In this document: positions 6,761-8,229 of the stretch, one piece after another | Position numbering within the stretch: position 1 is the stretch's first letter | Layout: each line of letters begins with the position of its first letter | Origin: Thermoplasmata archaeon M9B2D | GTDB lineage: Archaea; Thermoplasmatota; E2; DHVEG-1 | Direction of reading: 5' to 3' | Assembly (NCBI GenBank): GCA_002900555.1 | Contig: MUGD01000086.1 | Coordinates: 1 to 8,229 of the forward strand | Length of the DNA stretch: 8,229 bases | Notes under the pieces: generated by a model | The model's database searches: none | What the model saw: the letters and a program-made list of their open reading frames with translations, nothing else | Told to the model about the DNA's origin: nothing | Program-made: the position numbers and the translations under genes

Positions 6761-6769
6761 ATTATATCA
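6761..6769 (-). promoter_or_regulatory. Extended -10 promoter of the pdxJ operon
   Basis: On the minus strand the sequence is TGATATAAT: TGn followed by a perfect TATAAT. No good -35 lies at 15-18 bases. Transcription would begin near 6754, leaving a leader of about 28 bases that contains the GGAGGAAGG ribosome binding site. This likely drives pdxJ, acpS, the DUF4388 gene and nnr together. Confidence 0.6.
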
Positions 6770-6866
6770 CAGGGGATGCTTTCACGTCGCTACTTATTAT
6801 CGGCATGTGACACAACTTGGACGTTCCTATGAAACGCCTTTTTTCAAGAATATCGCCATCCAATCA

Positions 6867-6875
6867 TGGTATACT
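6867..6875 (+). promoter_or_regulatory. Extended -10 promoter of the TlpA-like operon
   Basis: The sequence is TGGTATACT: TGn followed by TATACT, five of six matches to TATAAT. No convincing -35 is seen. The start would fall near 6882, giving a leader of only about 13 bases before the GTG and leaving little room for a ribosome binding site. The remainder of 6770-6866 shows nothing recognisable. Confidence 0.5.
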
Positions 6876-6894
6876 AGCAAAGAGTTTCTAAATT

Positions 6895-7416
6895 GTGAAA
6901 TATTCAAGACTATATAGCATACTATTTCAAATTATCTGCTTATTGTTCCTTTCCACGGTATCATTTGCGTCTGACGCGTCTAAACGCTTGTTAGCTCCTG
7001 ATTTTGTTCTTAAGGACATCGACGGTACGTCCCATAAGCTTGCCCATTACAGGGGAAGACCGGTTATCCTCAATTTCTGGGCAAGCTGGTGCGTAGAATG
7101 CCTTGAAGAAATGCCGTCGCTGGAAGCTTTGTATAAAGGTTTTCATGAACGCGGCCTTATGGTGCTGGGAATCAGCATAGACAGGGACCCTGCGAAGATA
7201 CGCAGTGTGCTCAATAAGATCAACGTGTCATACCCTGTTCTTATGGAACCAAGTGGTGAGGTCTTTATAGATTCTTACGCGGTCACTAAACTACCGACGA
7301 CCATTTTTATTGATAAAGAGGGATATATTGTTCTAACCATATCGGGAGGAGAAAATTTGAACAGTAAAAAAATAAGGGCCTATATTGAAGGCTTAATCTT
7401 AAGGGAGGTACCGTAA
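6895..7416 (+). CDS. TlpA/ResA-like periplasmic thioredoxin with CVEC active site
   Basis: The 173-residue product is a secreted thiol-disulfide oxidoreductase of the TlpA/AhpC-TSA type. Residues 1-25 form a signal peptide (basic start, hydrophobic core, SFA|S cleavage likely). The mature part begins with the family pattern APDFVLKDIDGTSHKLAHYRG (in two parts, 34-44 and 45-54), then VILNFWASWCVEC (57-69) with the redox pair C66 and C69, and LPTTIFIDKEG (133-143) with P134 as the likely cis-proline. The motif is CVEC rather than the usual CxPC, so the Pro before the second Cys is replaced by Glu. That should alter the redox potential and the pKa of the thiols. The start is GTG at 6895; an in-frame TAA at 6889-6891 excludes any earlier one, and the signal peptide needs this start. 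It is coupled to the next gene by TAATG. Partners such as cytochrome c maturation genes are not in view. Confidence 0.9.
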   Translation: MKYSRLYSILFQIICLLFLSTVSFASDASKRLLAPDFVLKDIDGTSHKLAHYRGRPVILNFWASWCVECLEEMPSLEALYKGFHERGLMVLGISIDRDPAKIRSVLNKINVSYPVLMEPSGEVFIDSYAVTKLPTTIFIDKEGYIVLTISGGENLNSKKIRAYIEGLILREVP

Positions 7417-7760
7417 TGCTTTCACGATTCATCTTTTTCGTTCTTGTTTTATCTTTTTTGCTAACCGGATGTTCGCCATCCACGTTTATCATCAGCAAAA
7501 ATGGACGGGCATATTATTTTGGGCGGGAAAGCGATCGTCTCTTTAATACTCTCTGTGTTAGCGGCGATCTCAGAGACATCCTCGACGAGACGTCTTTGCC
7601 CGAACGGATACACAATGATCTTTATAAGTACAACTGTACAGAAGAACGATCAGAACAGAAGGTTATCGCCACATTTCTTTTCATGACACCCGAGGAAAAA
7701 ATAGCTCTCAAACGCTCTTTCATACGACATAATTATACGATCAACTACGTGCCCTGTTGA
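7416..7760 (+). CDS. Small lipoprotein with three cysteines in the mature region
   Basis: I do not recognise a family for this 114-residue protein. Residues 1-19 are a lipoprotein signal with the lipobox LLTGC, and C19 is lipidated. The residue after it is Ser, so outer-membrane retention is favoured. The mature part is about 95 residues and has Cys at 47, 74 and at the very last position, 114. Its middle (RESDRLFNTLC, DLRDILDETSLPERIHNDLYKY) and the segment TPEEKIALKRSFIRHNY look helical. Its ATG shares a base with the stop of the TlpA-like gene (TAATG), and a strong AAGGGAGG (7401-7408) lies seven bases upstream, so it is certainly expressed as a gene. The coupling with a thiol oxidoreductase and the extra cysteines suggest a disulfide-bearing substrate or partner; that is inference. 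The three free cysteines allow one disulfide plus one unpaired thiol. Confidence 0.8.
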   Translation: MLSRFIFFVLVLSFLLTGCSPSTFIISKNGRAYYFGRESDRLFNTLCVSGDLRDILDETSLPERIHNDLYKYNCTEERSEQKVIATFLFMTPEEKIALKRSFIRHNYTINYVPC

Positions 7761-7771
7761 GGCTGACCATG

Positions 7772-7785
7772 CCCCCGGTCGGGGG
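7772..7785. terminator. GC hairpin between convergent genes, weak bidirectional terminator candidate
   Basis: CCCCC (7772-7776) and GGGGG (7781-7785) form a five-pair all-GC stem around the loop GGTC. It lies in the 30-base gap between the stops of the small lipoprotein gene and the YqaA-like gene, where a shared terminator would be expected. No T-run follows on either strand, so intrinsic termination would be weak. Confidence 0.4.
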
Positions 7786-7790
7786 ATACA

Positions 7791-8229
7791 TTAGAATAGA
7801 TACCTGATCAGGATAAAACCTCCTGCGAGAAGCACCATGAAGACATATGTGAGTACATTGAAATATTTATCAATAAACGTTCGTATGGAAGGTCCAAAAA
7901 GATAGATCAACCCGCTTACCAGAAAAAACCTTGCCCCCCTGCTCAGAAAGGATGCGATCATAAAGATCATAAAATTGACCCGGAAGAACCCTGCGGATAT
8001 GGTAAAAACTTTGTAAGGGATCGGAGTAAAGCCGGCGACCGCTACCGCCCATGCCTCGTAGTTCTGAAAATAGTGCCTCGCAAGTTCTATCGTGTCCACT
8101 GTTACGTATTTCAGCAGAATACCCTTTCCCAGGTCCCAGAACTGCAGTCCGATCAGGAAACCAAATGCGCCCCCAAGAACGGACCCCGCCGTGCATAACA
8201 ATGCGTAATAAAATGATTTCCTGCGTATG
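7791..8229 (-). CDS. YqaA/DedA-family (VTT/SNARE-associated) membrane protein, N-terminus beyond the window
   Basis: The frame is open to the right edge, giving 145 residues of C-terminal sequence. The reading frame continues upstream of the internal TTG at 8201 (residues IRRKSFYYA precede it), so that TTG is not the true start. The key motif is GFTPIPYKVFTISAGFF, whose FTPIPYK core is typical of YqaA-type members of the DedA/VTT superfamily. It is followed by FLSRGARFF, another conserved element with basic residues in the membrane loop. Hydrophobic segments surround TAGSVLGGAFGFLIG, VNFMIFMIASF, FFLVSGLIYLFG and VFMVLLAGGFILI, the last near the C-terminus. Relatives are inner-membrane proteins, and DedA members have been linked to lipid-carrier recycling and membrane potential homeostasis. 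About 50 residues are probably missing. It converges with the small lipoprotein gene and is probably unrelated to it. Confidence 0.88.
   Translation of the reverse strand, partial: IRRKSFYYALLCTAGSVLGGAFGFLIGLQFWDLGKGILLKYVTVDTIELARHYFQNYEAWAVAVAGFTPIPYKVFTISAGFFRVNFMIFMIASFLSRGARFFLVSGLIYLFGPSIRTFIDKYFNVLTYVFMVLLAGGFILIRYLF

Noticed and set aside
7870..8196. Alternative minus-strand frame with an ATG at 8196
   Set aside because: It is a shifted frame of the YqaA-like gene. The other frame holds the conserved FTPIPYK motif and the membrane segments.
7791..8201. TTG at 8201 as the start of the YqaA-like gene
   Set aside because: The frame stays open to the window edge, with plausible upstream residues (IRRKSFYYA), and family members are longer. 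The gene is cut by the window, not started there.

Overview
The window reads as a chromosomal stretch of a Gram-negative bacterium. Three proteins carry lipoboxes, one of them a peptidoglycan-binding OmpA-type lipoprotein, and there is a TlpA-like periplasmic thioredoxin. The pdxJ-acpS-nnr order and the style of the GGDEF, DUF4388 and YqaA-like proteins suggest Desulfobacterota or Nitrospirota; this is inference, and no marker fixes the taxon. I see no mobile element, tRNA, rRNA or CRISPR array.

Layout. (1) Positions 1-413, minus: the N-terminal part of a PgeF/YfiH (laccase-domain) protein that runs off the left edge. (2) A divergent intergenic region (414-601) with a candidate promoter on each strand. 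(3) 602-1513, plus: an OmpA-domain lipoprotein with a long coiled coil. (4) 1634-3567, plus: a two-gene unit, a membrane HAMP-GGDEF protein started by TTG and a coiled-coil lipoprotein, joined by a TAATG stop/start overlap. (5) 3603-6726, minus: a tight operon pdxJ - acpS - DUF4388 gene - nnr, transcribed from an extended -10 promoter. (6) 6895-7760, plus: a TlpA-like thioredoxin (GTG start) and a small cysteine-containing lipoprotein, again joined by TAATG. (7) 7791-8229, minus: the C-terminal part of a YqaA/DedA-type membrane protein that runs off the right edge.

How the genes may work together. The pdxJ operon is housekeeping: vitamin B6 synthesis, acyl carrier protein activation and repair of hydrated NAD(P)H, with an unexpected DUF4388 gene inserted. 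The most interesting locus is the HAMP-GGDEF/lipoprotein pair. The GGDEF domain keeps most catalytic residues but has Ser where canonical diguanylate cyclases have the guanine-contacting Asp (PleD D344). That substitution marks the Hypr GGDEF enzymes that make cyclic AMP-GMP. It also has GGDDF rather than GG(D/E)EF and lacks the RxxD inhibitory site. Its lipoprotein partner recalls the QseE/QseG arrangement, so this may be an envelope-sensing cyclic-dinucleotide module. The TlpA-like protein has an unusual CVEC active site beside a lipoprotein with three mature-region cysteines, a possible redox pair.
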